From Bacteroidota bacterium (GTDB lineage: Bacteria; Bacteroidota; Bacteroidia; Bacteroidales; GCA-2748055), in assembly GCA_024640885.1 (NCBI GenBank), contig JAHEEC010000024.1, positions 1-43,001 on the forward strand: a DNA stretch of 43,001 nucleotides. Direction: 5' to 3'. Shown one piece after another: positions 9,774 to 23,277 of this stretch. The first letter of the stretch is position 1; each line of letters begins with the position of its first letter. The position numbers and the translations under genes were made by a program. The notes beneath the pieces were generated by a model. That model saw only the letters and a list, made by a program, of their open reading frames with translations. It was not told where the DNA came from and ran no database searches.

Positions 9774-11264
9774 CTACCTCAGCCGATAGCTTACAAAAGC
9801 GATATTTTCGCTGTCAGGTGACCAGGAGGGCACATTGATTGTTCCCTGTCCACCAAACAGGCGGGCCATGACCTGAACCTCCCCTGTCTCGAGGTTCATG
9901 AGCCGCAGCATCACATCTTTGTTCGGGGGGTGGGAGCCGGCTGGTACATCGGTCCCGAATGTAACATAGACGATCCACCTGCCATCGGGCGAGGGATGTG
10001 CAAACCAGTCATTGTACTCGTCGGTAGTGACCTGTTCCTGCTCGCTGCCGTCAGCCTTCATCCTCCAGATCTGCATGGTACCTGTGCGCACCGAGTTGAA
10101 ATAGATGTACTTTCCATCCGGTGAATATTCCGGACCATCATCAAGCCCGTCTGCGGTGGTCAGCCTTTTTTCCTTGCCGCCGTTCACAGGGATGGTGTAT
10201 ACATCATAGTTGCCCTCCCTTTCTGCACAATAGGTCAGGGTCTTGCCGTCGGGTGACCAGCCATGCCAGTATGAGGGACCCGTCGGGGTGATTTTTTTAG
10301 GATCGCCCCCCTCCAGGGGAAGGGTGTAGATCAGCGAACGGCGGGTCTCAGTCTGATCACTGATCACCAGCCGGGTGCCATCCGGGGAGATCCCGTGATC
10401 ATTGTTGATCCGGGTGGCAAATCCGGTGGGGATGGGTTCAGGATCCCCGCCTTTTACCGGGATCCTGTAGAGCAGCCCGCCGCTGTTGTATACGAGGGAA
10501 CTTCCATCCGGGGTCCAGTTGGGGGCTTCGATATGGCTCTGGGTATGGTATACCACCCTCCGGTCGAAGGAGGCCACAGATATGGTTTCAAGGGTGCTTT
10601 CAATGCTCTTCAGGGAATCGGGAACCGGATTGAGGGTCTCGATCTCCACATTGGAGAAGATGGCCGTTTCAAGGTTATCGTTGTTGTGTGCACAGACACC
10701 CAGGCCCACATAAAATGGTTCATTAAAGGGAAGCTTGAAGGTTCCGCCCGTGGGCCTGAACGATCCATCTCCCATATCTACGGACAAGGAAAGATAATCG
10801 CCCTCCTTCTCAATGCGCACCCCGGATGGAGAAGAAATGTTGGCCTGAACCTCCCTGGTTACTCCTCCGGTAACCCCCCTGTACTGGATGGAGGTGAGCC
10901 CGTCGCCATGGACCGCTGCATCCACATATACCGAACCGGTATCCAGGTCCTGCCGGATGATCAGGCAGGCTTTCCTGTGGGGTTCAAGGCCTTCGCCCAC
11001 CCATCTGATGTCAGCAGAGATGGATAGATCCCCTGACATCTGTTTCCAAACATAGTGCAGTTCATCGCTTTCGAACCACATGTTGGTCCCTCCTCCTGAT
11101 ATGGTATAGCTATTCCCGGAGGGATCGAATTGAACCGATCCCGCATGACCCACCTTCCCGATATCGCCGTTTCCCTCAAAAATCCCCAGATCGGGTGCGG
11201 TGTTGCATGAGGCCATGGAGACAAGAACAATGATCCAGGCAAAAATTATGTGGTGGGTTTTCAT
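9774..11264 (-). CDS. Lipoprotein with DUF1349-like N-domain and TolB/PD40 beta-propeller
   Basis: The 496-residue protein starts with a lipoprotein signal (SMASC, Cys20). Residues about 30-215 look like a DUF1349-type concanavalin-like sandwich (segments such as SISADIRW and [11 protein letters not shown]). The rest is a six-bladed PD40/TolB-type propeller with repeated SPDG-like turns ([42 protein letters not shown]). No catalytic peptidase domain follows the propeller, unlike DPP-IV-type proteins. Such proteins are usually binding or scaffolding modules at the outer membrane or in the periplasm, and I cannot assign a ligand. It sits in the minus-strand run between the two GH2 genes, which suggests it helps handle the same glycan-containing substrate. 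Confidence 0.82.
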   Translation of the reverse strand: MKTHHIIFAWIIVLVSMASCNTAPDLGIFEGNGDIGKVGHAGSVQFDPSGNSYTISGGGTNMWFESDELHYVWKQMSGDLSISADIRWVGEGLEPHRKACLIIRQDLDTGSVYVDAAVHGDGLTSIQYRGVTGGVTREVQANISSPSGVRIEKEGDYLSLSVDMGDGSFRPTGGTFKLPFNEPFYVGLGVCAHNNDNLETAIFSNVEIETLNPVPDSLKSIESTLETISVASFDRRVVYHTQSHIEAPNWTPDGSSLVYNSGGLLYRIPVKGGDPEPIPTGFATRINNDHGISPDGTRLVISDQTETRRSLIYTLPLEGGDPKKITPTGPSYWHGWSPDGKTLTYCAEREGNYDVYTIPVNGGKEKRLTTADGLDDGPEYSPDGKYIYFNSVRTGTMQIWRMKADGSEQEQVTTDEYNDWFAHPSPDGRWIVYVTFGTDVPAGSHPPNKDVMLRLMNLETGEVQVMARLFGGQGTINVPSWSPDSENIAFVSYRLR

Positions 11265-11352
11265 AGTTAAAATATTAATTGGTCAGTTCAGAACCCGGGC
11301 AAGCCGGTCCCTGTTTCCAAATGTAGTTAAATCCGCGCAATCCCAATAATTT

Positions 11353-17540
<6,188 letters not shown>

Positions 17541-17552
17541 GGCACCAAGTTA

Positions 17553-18314
17553 TTAAAACCTGAGGGAAAGACAGCTCAGACCCCCGTCCAGTTTTTGAAA
17601 TTCTGACACATCCAGCGTGATGGTCCTGTATCCCTCGCCTTCAATCTTGTTCCGGGTATTTGGAAATCCTGCCGGAACCAGAACGGTCCCATTGATCCAC
17701 AGGGAGTTGGCGGCATATTCCTCTGCCGGATCCACCTTGATATGATGGTACGCTTCAAAGGCAGGATGGGTCAGCAGCTCCGCAGCCACAAGCAGGTTAT
17801 TGTTTTCAAGGTACGAACACCCGCTTTTCAGATGCAGCATGCGGTGAAGGGGAATATGGGAGGATGACATCCCGTAACGCTCCAGTATCACGGAGAGCTG
17901 GGCGGCACCCTCCTCGTTGGTCCGCCCCGAGATCCCGATATAGAAGTGATTCCCGGCCATCATGACGTCCCCTGCATCCAGGGTCCCCGGAGATTCGATG
18001 ATTTCAATATGCCTGTAAAATGATTTCAGCACCTTTCCAATGGCTTTTTTTTCACCATTCCTTGAGGGCGCCCCGGGGTTGGTGACAATGGCGCATGCAG
18101 GGGTGCATAAAGCCACATCTTCCACGAAGGTGGAATCCGGAAACCGGGGATCGGGGTCAAGGACCTCGATCTCCAGACCGCATGATCTCAGTGCTTCAAC
18201 ATACCCGGCGTGTTGTTCAATGGCAAGGTTAAAATCCGGTTTGCCCAGTGAGGCTGAGGTCAGGCCGTCGATCATCCGGGAGCATGGTTTGCGAACGATT
18301 GCTTTGGTGAACAT
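17553..18314 (-). CDS. DDAH-family dimethylarginine dimethylaminohydrolase / amidinohydrolase
   Basis: The 253-residue protein is full length for bacterial dimethylargininase. It keeps the catalytic Cys248 in the C-terminal GGLSCLSLRF, His161 in HLKSG, acidic residues D60 and D66 in PDSTFVED, and arginines R85 and R131 at the places that hold the substrate carboxylate and amino acid part. Position 113 is Asp (TLDAGD) where I recall Glu in the Pseudomonas enzyme. Known members turn N-methylated arginines into citrulline and methylamines; relatives act on arginine or other guanidines. It has no signal peptide. It lies 23 bases after the TonB receptor gene and 12 bases before the kinase/aminotransferase fusion, which suggests one pathway for modified amino acids. 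Notably AGXT2, a class III relative of the next gene's domain, also acts on dimethylarginine in animals. Confidence 0.9.
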   Translation of the reverse strand: MFTKAIVRKPCSRMIDGLTSASLGKPDFNLAIEQHAGYVEALRSCGLEIEVLDPDPRFPDSTFVEDVALCTPACAIVTNPGAPSRNGEKKAIGKVLKSFYRHIEIIESPGTLDAGDVMMAGNHFYIGISGRTNEEGAAQLSVILERYGMSSSHIPLHRMLHLKSGCSYLENNNLLVAAELLTHPAFEAYHHIKVDPAEEYAANSLWINGTVLVPAGFPNTRNKIEGEGYRTITLDVSEFQKLDGGLSCLSLRF

Positions 18315-18337
18315 AGCTTGTAAATATACTTAAATGG

Positions 18338-20383
18338 TTATTGGAACCTCAGGGTAATGCCAAGGTGAAATTGACGCGGCAGTCCCGGATAATAGTACCG
18401 GGGAGCATTTCCACCGAAAGAAGGCGCATTGACAAGGATCATTGAGGCGTATTGCGCATTGGTCACGTTCCGGACCCCTCCGTTGAACTCCATTGAAAAT
18501 GGACCGGGCCCCAGTTTGAGGTCCCAGGCCGCCTGAAGGTGGAGGATTTGGTAAGAACCATAGCGGTCGGCATTGGCATCATTCATCCATTGACCGCCTG
18601 TGAACTGGTGGTGCAATTTCAGGGTAAACCGGTCCCGGCTGAAAAAAATAGCCGAGTTCAGTTTCTGGAATGGGATCCCGGGAAGCTTTTTACCTCCATA
18701 ATCGATGCCGTCATCCTGGAAATCGGTAAACCGGTTGTCCGAAAGGTAATAACCGAGGGTGGCCCCGGCGTTGAACCGGGTTTCTTTCCCGGCCGGGTAT
18801 AAGGTGCCGGTAACCCACAGTTCAAGGCCGGTATTCCTGGCTTTGCCTGCATTGGCACCGGTAAAAATTTCCTCGGTGATCCGTTCTGTGACCAGGAGGT
18901 TGTTGAGGAAAATTGTATAGAGGGCGGCCTCGTACCGGATCCTACCCCCGGCAAGCAATCCCCTGTGTCCCAGCTCCAGGTTCCAGCCTGTCTCTGGTTT
19001 GAGTTCCGTATTGATGATCCCTTCGGGCAACAGGGTCTCTTCCAGGGAAGGGGCGGAGAATCCATGGCCGGCAGAGGCATAGAGATAGTGATCCGTGTGG
19101 TGATTGAAACTGATGCCGATCCTGGGAGAGACCACCAGGGGATAGCTGTAGCTCCCTGACTGATCGGTGGAATCTGCCTGAAAATTTGTTTGCAGTTCAT
19201 AATGGAGGAGATGGAGATTGATCCCGCCGTCTATGAGTAGCCTGCCGGTGGGTCTCCACTGGACAAGCGCAAATGCGTTGGCATATTTCCGGGTCTCATT
19301 CTGGTCACTTTGCAGCAAACCCCGGGAGCCGTTCTCAGTTTCATAGATTTTCCACCGGTACCATTCGTGGAAATATTCCAAACCTGCCCTGAAGCTCCAC
19401 CTTTTCCTCTCAAACTGGAGGTACTCCCTGAAACCCAGGTTTGCGGAGCGGTCATCCAGGATGTTAAAGGGCCTGGATTCGTATGGATCTGTATAGGAAG
19501 TGAAGAGCACCAGGTGGTTGGTGACTCCGTTTCGGAGCGCTGATTCGATTTTTACCCCGCCGAGCAGCTTTGAATATTCTTCAAAACCCCTCACTTCAAG
19601 CCAGTTCGGGGCAGCTTTCCATGGTTGGCTCTCAAAGTCCGTTTTATTGAGTGAACTCGGGATCCTGGCGAACAGGTCCACCAGTGAGAGGGTGAATGAA
19701 ATGGTGTTCCGGTTCCCGAAATACCTGCAATTCAAAAAGAGATTGGTCCTGGAATAGTTGCTGTTTTCACGGTACCCTTCCGAAAGGGATGTGGTGATCC
19801 CTCCCGTTGCCACAAACCTTTGATTCTTGTACATGGCATTCAATCCGGCCCTTAGCGTATTAAAAGAGCCAAACTCGGAGGTCATCGCGGCAGAGAAACC
19901 ATCCTTGCGGGGATAGGGGGAATTTAACCTGACAATCCCCCCGAGCCCTGATCCATACAGCGCAGAGGATGGCCCTTTCAGGATCTCCAGTTGCCCGATC
20001 CCCGAAAGATCCAGGTCCTCAAGGGTGCTGACACCGTCCCCCGAGGTCAGGGGTATATCATCGAGGTAGGCCCTGATTCGATTGGAATTGTATGGGGTAC
20101 GGGATCCCACCCCCCGGATCACGAGCCGGTTCGTGTTATAGGATCCCGATGCCATATAGATCCCGGGAGCCATATTGATCAGATCCGTGGAGGTCAGTGC
20201 GAATTTAAGGTCCATATCGTCGGGTTTCACCGCGAAGAGTCCCCCCGTGGCCTTCAGTGAAGATTCACCGAATGGCAGCACTGATACGGTCACATCATCC
20301 AGTACAATGGTATCGGACAGGCCCTGACCGTGAAGGTGCACCATCAAGCACACCGAAAGCATGACTGTCACTTTCTTAACCAT
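18338..20383 (-). CDS. TonB-dependent outer-membrane receptor
   Basis: The 681-residue protein has a signal peptide ending near HLHGQ (residue 20) and a possible TonB box just after it (IVLDDVTVS). A plug domain follows, with the motifs NRLVIRGVGSR and LEILKGPSSALYGSGLGG, then a 22-strand-type barrel with GHGFSAPSLEE and an aromatic C-terminal strand (LGITLRFQ). It has no carboxypeptidase-regulatory-like N-domain and no SusD partner, so it is a classic siderophore/cofactor-type receptor rather than a SusC glycan importer. It is the first gene of the minus-strand run and is divergent from a PQQ-type sugar dehydrogenase. PqqU of E. coli shows that such receptors can import PQQ, so PQQ is a reasonable candidate ligand. 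The sequence alone does not settle the ligand. Confidence 0.93.
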   Translation of the reverse strand: MVKKVTVMLSVCLMVHLHGQGLSDTIVLDDVTVSVLPFGESSLKATGGLFAVKPDDMDLKFALTSTDLINMAPGIYMASGSYNTNRLVIRGVGSRTPYNSNRIRAYLDDIPLTSGDGVSTLEDLDLSGIGQLEILKGPSSALYGSGLGGIVRLNSPYPRKDGFSAAMTSEFGSFNTLRAGLNAMYKNQRFVATGGITTSLSEGYRENSNYSRTNLFLNCRYFGNRNTISFTLSLVDLFARIPSSLNKTDFESQPWKAAPNWLEVRGFEEYSKLLGGVKIESALRNGVTNHLVLFTSYTDPYESRPFNILDDRSANLGFREYLQFERKRWSFRAGLEYFHEWYRWKIYETENGSRGLLQSDQNETRKYANAFALVQWRPTGRLLIDGGINLHLLHYELQTNFQADSTDQSGSYSYPLVVSPRIGISFNHHTDHYLYASAGHGFSAPSLEETLLPEGIINTELKPETGWNLELGHRGLLAGGRIRYEAALYTIFLNNLLVTERITEEIFTGANAGKARNTGLELWVTGTLYPAGKETRFNAGATLGYYLSDNRFTDFQDDGIDYGGKKLPGIPFQKLNSAIFFSRDRFTLKLHHQFTGGQWMNDANADRYGSYQILHLQAAWDLKLGPGPFSMEFNGGVRNVTNAQYASMILVNAPSFGGNAPRYYYPGLPRQFHLGITLRFQ

Positions 20384-20441
20384 TATTTAGTAAGGTGCAT
20401 ATTTTGTTTTAATGATCCAAATTCCGTTTCTTACTAAATAA
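20383..20441. promoter_or_regulatory. Perfect 12-bp inverted repeat spanning a divergent promoter region
   Basis: TTATTTAGTAAG at 20383-20394 and its exact reverse complement CTTACTAAATAA at 20430-20441 are separated by 35 bases. The left arm ends at the start codon of the TonB receptor, and the right arm ends 2 bases before the start codon at 20444. Read in each gene's direction, both starts are therefore preceded by the same CTTACTAAATAA. The arms could be operator half-sites, or paired translation-initiation or 5'-leader elements. I see no convincing Bacteroidota promoter in the short spacer. Confidence 0.6.
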
Positions 20442-20443
20442 AA

Positions 20444-21922
20444 ATGGTCATGTCTTACATTAAAAGTCAAGTGCGTGCACTCCTGATCCCCATATTGTTC
20501 GCAATCCCCCTCTTCATCACCTCATGCAACCGGGCCGAAGCAGGTACCGGTGATGCCGTGATCCCAGATGAGGATCCAAAGGCAGTGGAGATCTACAACA
20601 ATTATTGTGCAACATGTCATGGAAGCGATCTCCGCGGCGGGAACGCCCAGAGCCTTCTTGATGGAATCTGGCAATTTGGGGACGGCTACGGGTATGTGAG
20701 CCGGAACATCAAGTTTGGGATCCCGCACCTGGGAATGCCATCCTTTGAAAGCACCCTGAACGAAGGGGAGATCAACCTGCTTGTGGATTATTTGTACGAG
20801 CAGCAATCAAAGGCCGGTGTCGTAAAGCCTGACCCCCCTGCCACCCTGGAGAGCTCAGAATATCTTATAAAGAGCGAAATCTGGGTGGATCACCTGGAGA
20901 TTCCCTGGGCCATAGTATTCCTGAACGGCGACACGGCACTGATTACCGAGCGGCCGGGAAGGTTGAGGATGGTTGCCGGAGGAAAGCTGGTTGAGACCCC
21001 GGTTGCAGGCACACCTGTGGTATTGCACGAGGGCCAGGGTGGATTGATGGACGTGAACATTGATAAGGACTACAGGAGCAATGGCTGGATATACCTTTCA
21101 TACAGCCATGAGATCGAGCAAAGGACAGGTGATGACAGGTCCCCTTCAATGACCAGGATCGTAAGGGGCAGGATCAGGAATATGCAATGGGTGGATGAGG
21201 AGCTGGTCTACGAGGCACCGTTTCAGACCTACAGTACCACAAGGCATCATTATGGCAATCGAATGGTCTTCGATAAAAAGGGTTATCTCTATTTCAGTGT
21301 GGGTGAAAGGGGAGCACAGGACCAGGCACAGGATCCCAGGCGCCCCAACGGAAAGATCCACCGCATCTATCCTGACGGGACCATTCCGGATGATAATCCT
21401 TTCAGGAGCGTGGGGCTTTCAACCCTCTATACGCTGGGAAACAGGAATCCCCAGGGGATGTCGGTTCATCCTGAAACAGACGAGGTCTGGGCAAGCGAAC
21501 ATGGTCCCCTGGGCGGGGATGAACTCAACCTGATCCGGAAGGGGGTCAATTACGGTTGGCCCGTGATCACATACGGCCGGAACTACAATGGCACTTCTGT
21601 AACCGACTTCACCCGGAAGGAGGGGTATGCCCAGCCAATCCTTTACTGGAAACCTTCCATTGCCGTTTGCGGCATTGAGTTTTACCAGGGTGAGGCTTTC
21701 CCAAAATGGAAAAACAGGCTCCTGGTGGGTGCATTGAAATACGAAGATGTGCGGATCCTGAATGTGGAGGAGGATAGGGTCATGCACCAGGAGGTGATCC
21801 TGAAGAATTTTGGCCGTGTCAGGGATATCGGTCTCGATCCGGAGGGAAACGTCTATGTGGTGGTGAATGCACCCGACCGGGTGATCCGCCTTTCATCCCT
21901 GGGGGAACGAACCGGGCAGTAG
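20444..21922 (+). CDS. Lipoprotein cytochrome c fused to PQQ-dependent aldose/sorbosone dehydrogenase
   Basis: The 492-residue protein has a lipoprotein signal (FITSC, Cys28). A c-type cytochrome domain follows with CATCH at 55-59 and a likely axial Met in HLGMPSFE. From about residue 130 to the end is a GSDH/YliI-type six-bladed propeller (RHHYGNRMVF, FSVGERG, GNRNPQGM, SEHGPLGGDELN). PQQ-dependent enzymes of this type oxidise aldoses to lactones in the periplasm. The attached haem would take the electrons directly, so no separate acceptor gene is needed. A second in-frame ATG at 20450 could also be the start. It is transcribed away from the TonB receptor, and the two share the 12-bp inverted repeat. 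No PQQ biosynthesis genes are in the window. Sugar specificity is unknown. Confidence 0.9.
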   Translation: MVMSYIKSQVRALLIPILFAIPLFITSCNRAEAGTGDAVIPDEDPKAVEIYNNYCATCHGSDLRGGNAQSLLDGIWQFGDGYGYVSRNIKFGIPHLGMPSFESTLNEGEINLLVDYLYEQQSKAGVVKPDPPATLESSEYLIKSEIWVDHLEIPWAIVFLNGDTALITERPGRLRMVAGGKLVETPVAGTPVVLHEGQGGLMDVNIDKDYRSNGWIYLSYSHEIEQRTGDDRSPSMTRIVRGRIRNMQWVDEELVYEAPFQTYSTTRHHYGNRMVFDKKGYLYFSVGERGAQDQAQDPRRPNGKIHRIYPDGTIPDDNPFRSVGLSTLYTLGNRNPQGMSVHPETDEVWASEHGPLGGDELNLIRKGVNYGWPVITYGRNYNGTSVTDFTRKEGYAQPILYWKPSIAVCGIEFYQGEAFPKWKNRLLVGALKYEDVRILNVEEDRVMHQEVILKNFGRVRDIGLDPEGNVYVVVNAPDRVIRLSSLGERTGQ

Positions 21923-21953
21923 CGGTGGTCCCGGTCAGGTGGATACCTCCGTT

Positions 21954-23258
21954 TTATAGCCGAGGCTCCCCTGGCCTGTACTTTTTTATCACCATATAGG
22001 CAACGGAAAGGATCCCGATAAACAGTGATATTCCCCAGATCTCCTTCCCTGTGAGGCTGGAAAGGAACCACAGGATGACCAGTGCCGTGATGACCGGCAC
22101 CAGGAAACCGCCGGGTATTCTGAAGTGGGGTGGGGTTCCATCCTTGTTTTTGAGCCTTAACCGGATCACAGCCATGGCCATTGCGAAATAGACAAGCAGG
22201 ACGGTTGCACTGGAAAGTATGGCCAGTTGCCGGAATCCCCCGAATAAAGTAAAAATAAATGCCACTATGGCATAGACCACAATGGCCACAGAGGGTGTCG
22301 CATATTTGGGATGGATCCTGGAGAGGGCCATGATGGGAATTACCCGGTCCTTGGATGCCCCGTAAAGGATCCTCGGAATGCTGAGCATCTCGCTGCTAAG
22401 GTTGCCGAACATTGAAACCCCTGCACCTATGGTCATCAGGGTAAGTCCCAGTGGTCCGATGGCCTTGCTTGCCACTTCGCCCAGTGTATTTTCCTGGAAA
22501 AGGGCAAGAGACGGCCCCAGCACACCCTGGGATATGGTCTGCACAAGCAGGTACAGCAACAGCACCACCCCAATGCTGATAAATATGGACCTGGGAATGG
22601 TTTTCTGCGGGTTCCGGACCTCACCGCTTACCGATAAACCCGATTCGCCTCCCTGGAACGCAAAGAACAGCAAGAGCGATATTTGTCCCATCTCACGCAA
22701 GGAAGGGGTATCACTCCATGCAAGGTTCTGGATCTGAATGTCCTTTGAAACAAACAAAACGAATAGGACAAGCGGGGCCAGCTTCGCAATGGTAATGGCT
22801 TTAACCAGGACCAGCCCCTTCCTTACACCGGTGACATTGAGATAGGCCAGGCCTCCAAAAATGAGAAAAATCCCCAGGATCCTCATGGGTAGAGTGAAAC
22901 TGAATGGGAGGATAGAATCCGCAATATCAATCACGGCATGCGCCACTGCTGCATCGGCGGAAATGGCCGCAACAAGGAATAGAAATGCCGCATTAAATCC
23001 AAAATAGTCCCCCAGGGCCTTGTCGATGTATGCATATACTCCCCCGTCGGAGGTGATGATGCTTCCCACCTCGGCAAAACAGAGCATGACCAGGCTGATC
23101 AGGATCCCGCAAAACAGGTAGGCAAGAATGCTGGCCGTACCCAGGCCCGAGGCAACCATGGCCGGAAGCACGAAGATCCCGGCCCCGATCATTGTGTTGA
23201 TCAGGTTGGAGCTGAGGCCCCAGACCCCGATCTCTCTTTTAAGGTTGCTGCCGGCCAT
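21954..23258 (-). CDS. APC-superfamily amino acid permease
   Basis: The 434-residue protein has about 12 hydrophobic segments. It opens with the APC signature NTMIGAGIFVLP in helix 1 (near residues 21-32) and later has GGESGLSVSGEVRNPQKTIP, the usual helix 6 region and loop. These features mark an inner-membrane amino acid or amine/proton or antiport carrier. Substrate cannot be read from the sequence. It starts 19 bases after the stop of the upstream GH5 gene on the same strand, so the two are probably co-transcribed, though a glycanase and an amino acid permease are an odd pair. It ends convergently with the PQQ dehydrogenase gene, 31 bases apart. Confidence 0.88.
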   Translation of the reverse strand: MAGSNLKREIGVWGLSSNLINTMIGAGIFVLPAMVASGLGTASILAYLFCGILISLVMLCFAEVGSIITSDGGVYAYIDKALGDYFGFNAAFLFLVAAISADAAVAHAVIDIADSILPFSFTLPMRILGIFLIFGGLAYLNVTGVRKGLVLVKAITIAKLAPLVLFVLFVSKDIQIQNLAWSDTPSLREMGQISLLLFFAFQGGESGLSVSGEVRNPQKTIPRSIFISIGVVLLLYLLVQTISQGVLGPSLALFQENTLGEVASKAIGPLGLTLMTIGAGVSMFGNLSSEMLSIPRILYGASKDRVIPIMALSRIHPKYATPSVAIVVYAIVAFIFTLFGGFRQLAILSSATVLLVYFAMAMAVIRLRLKNKDGTPPHFRIPGGFLVPVITALVILWFLSSLTGKEIWGISLFIGILSVAYMVIKKYRPGEPRL

Positions 23259-23277
23259 AATTTTTGCCTGGTTGGAT

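Noticed and set aside
20384-20443. Cobalamin-type riboswitch upstream of the TonB receptor
   Set aside because: The leader is only about 60 bases including the inverted repeat, far too short for a B12 aptamer, and no B12-box-like sequence is visible.
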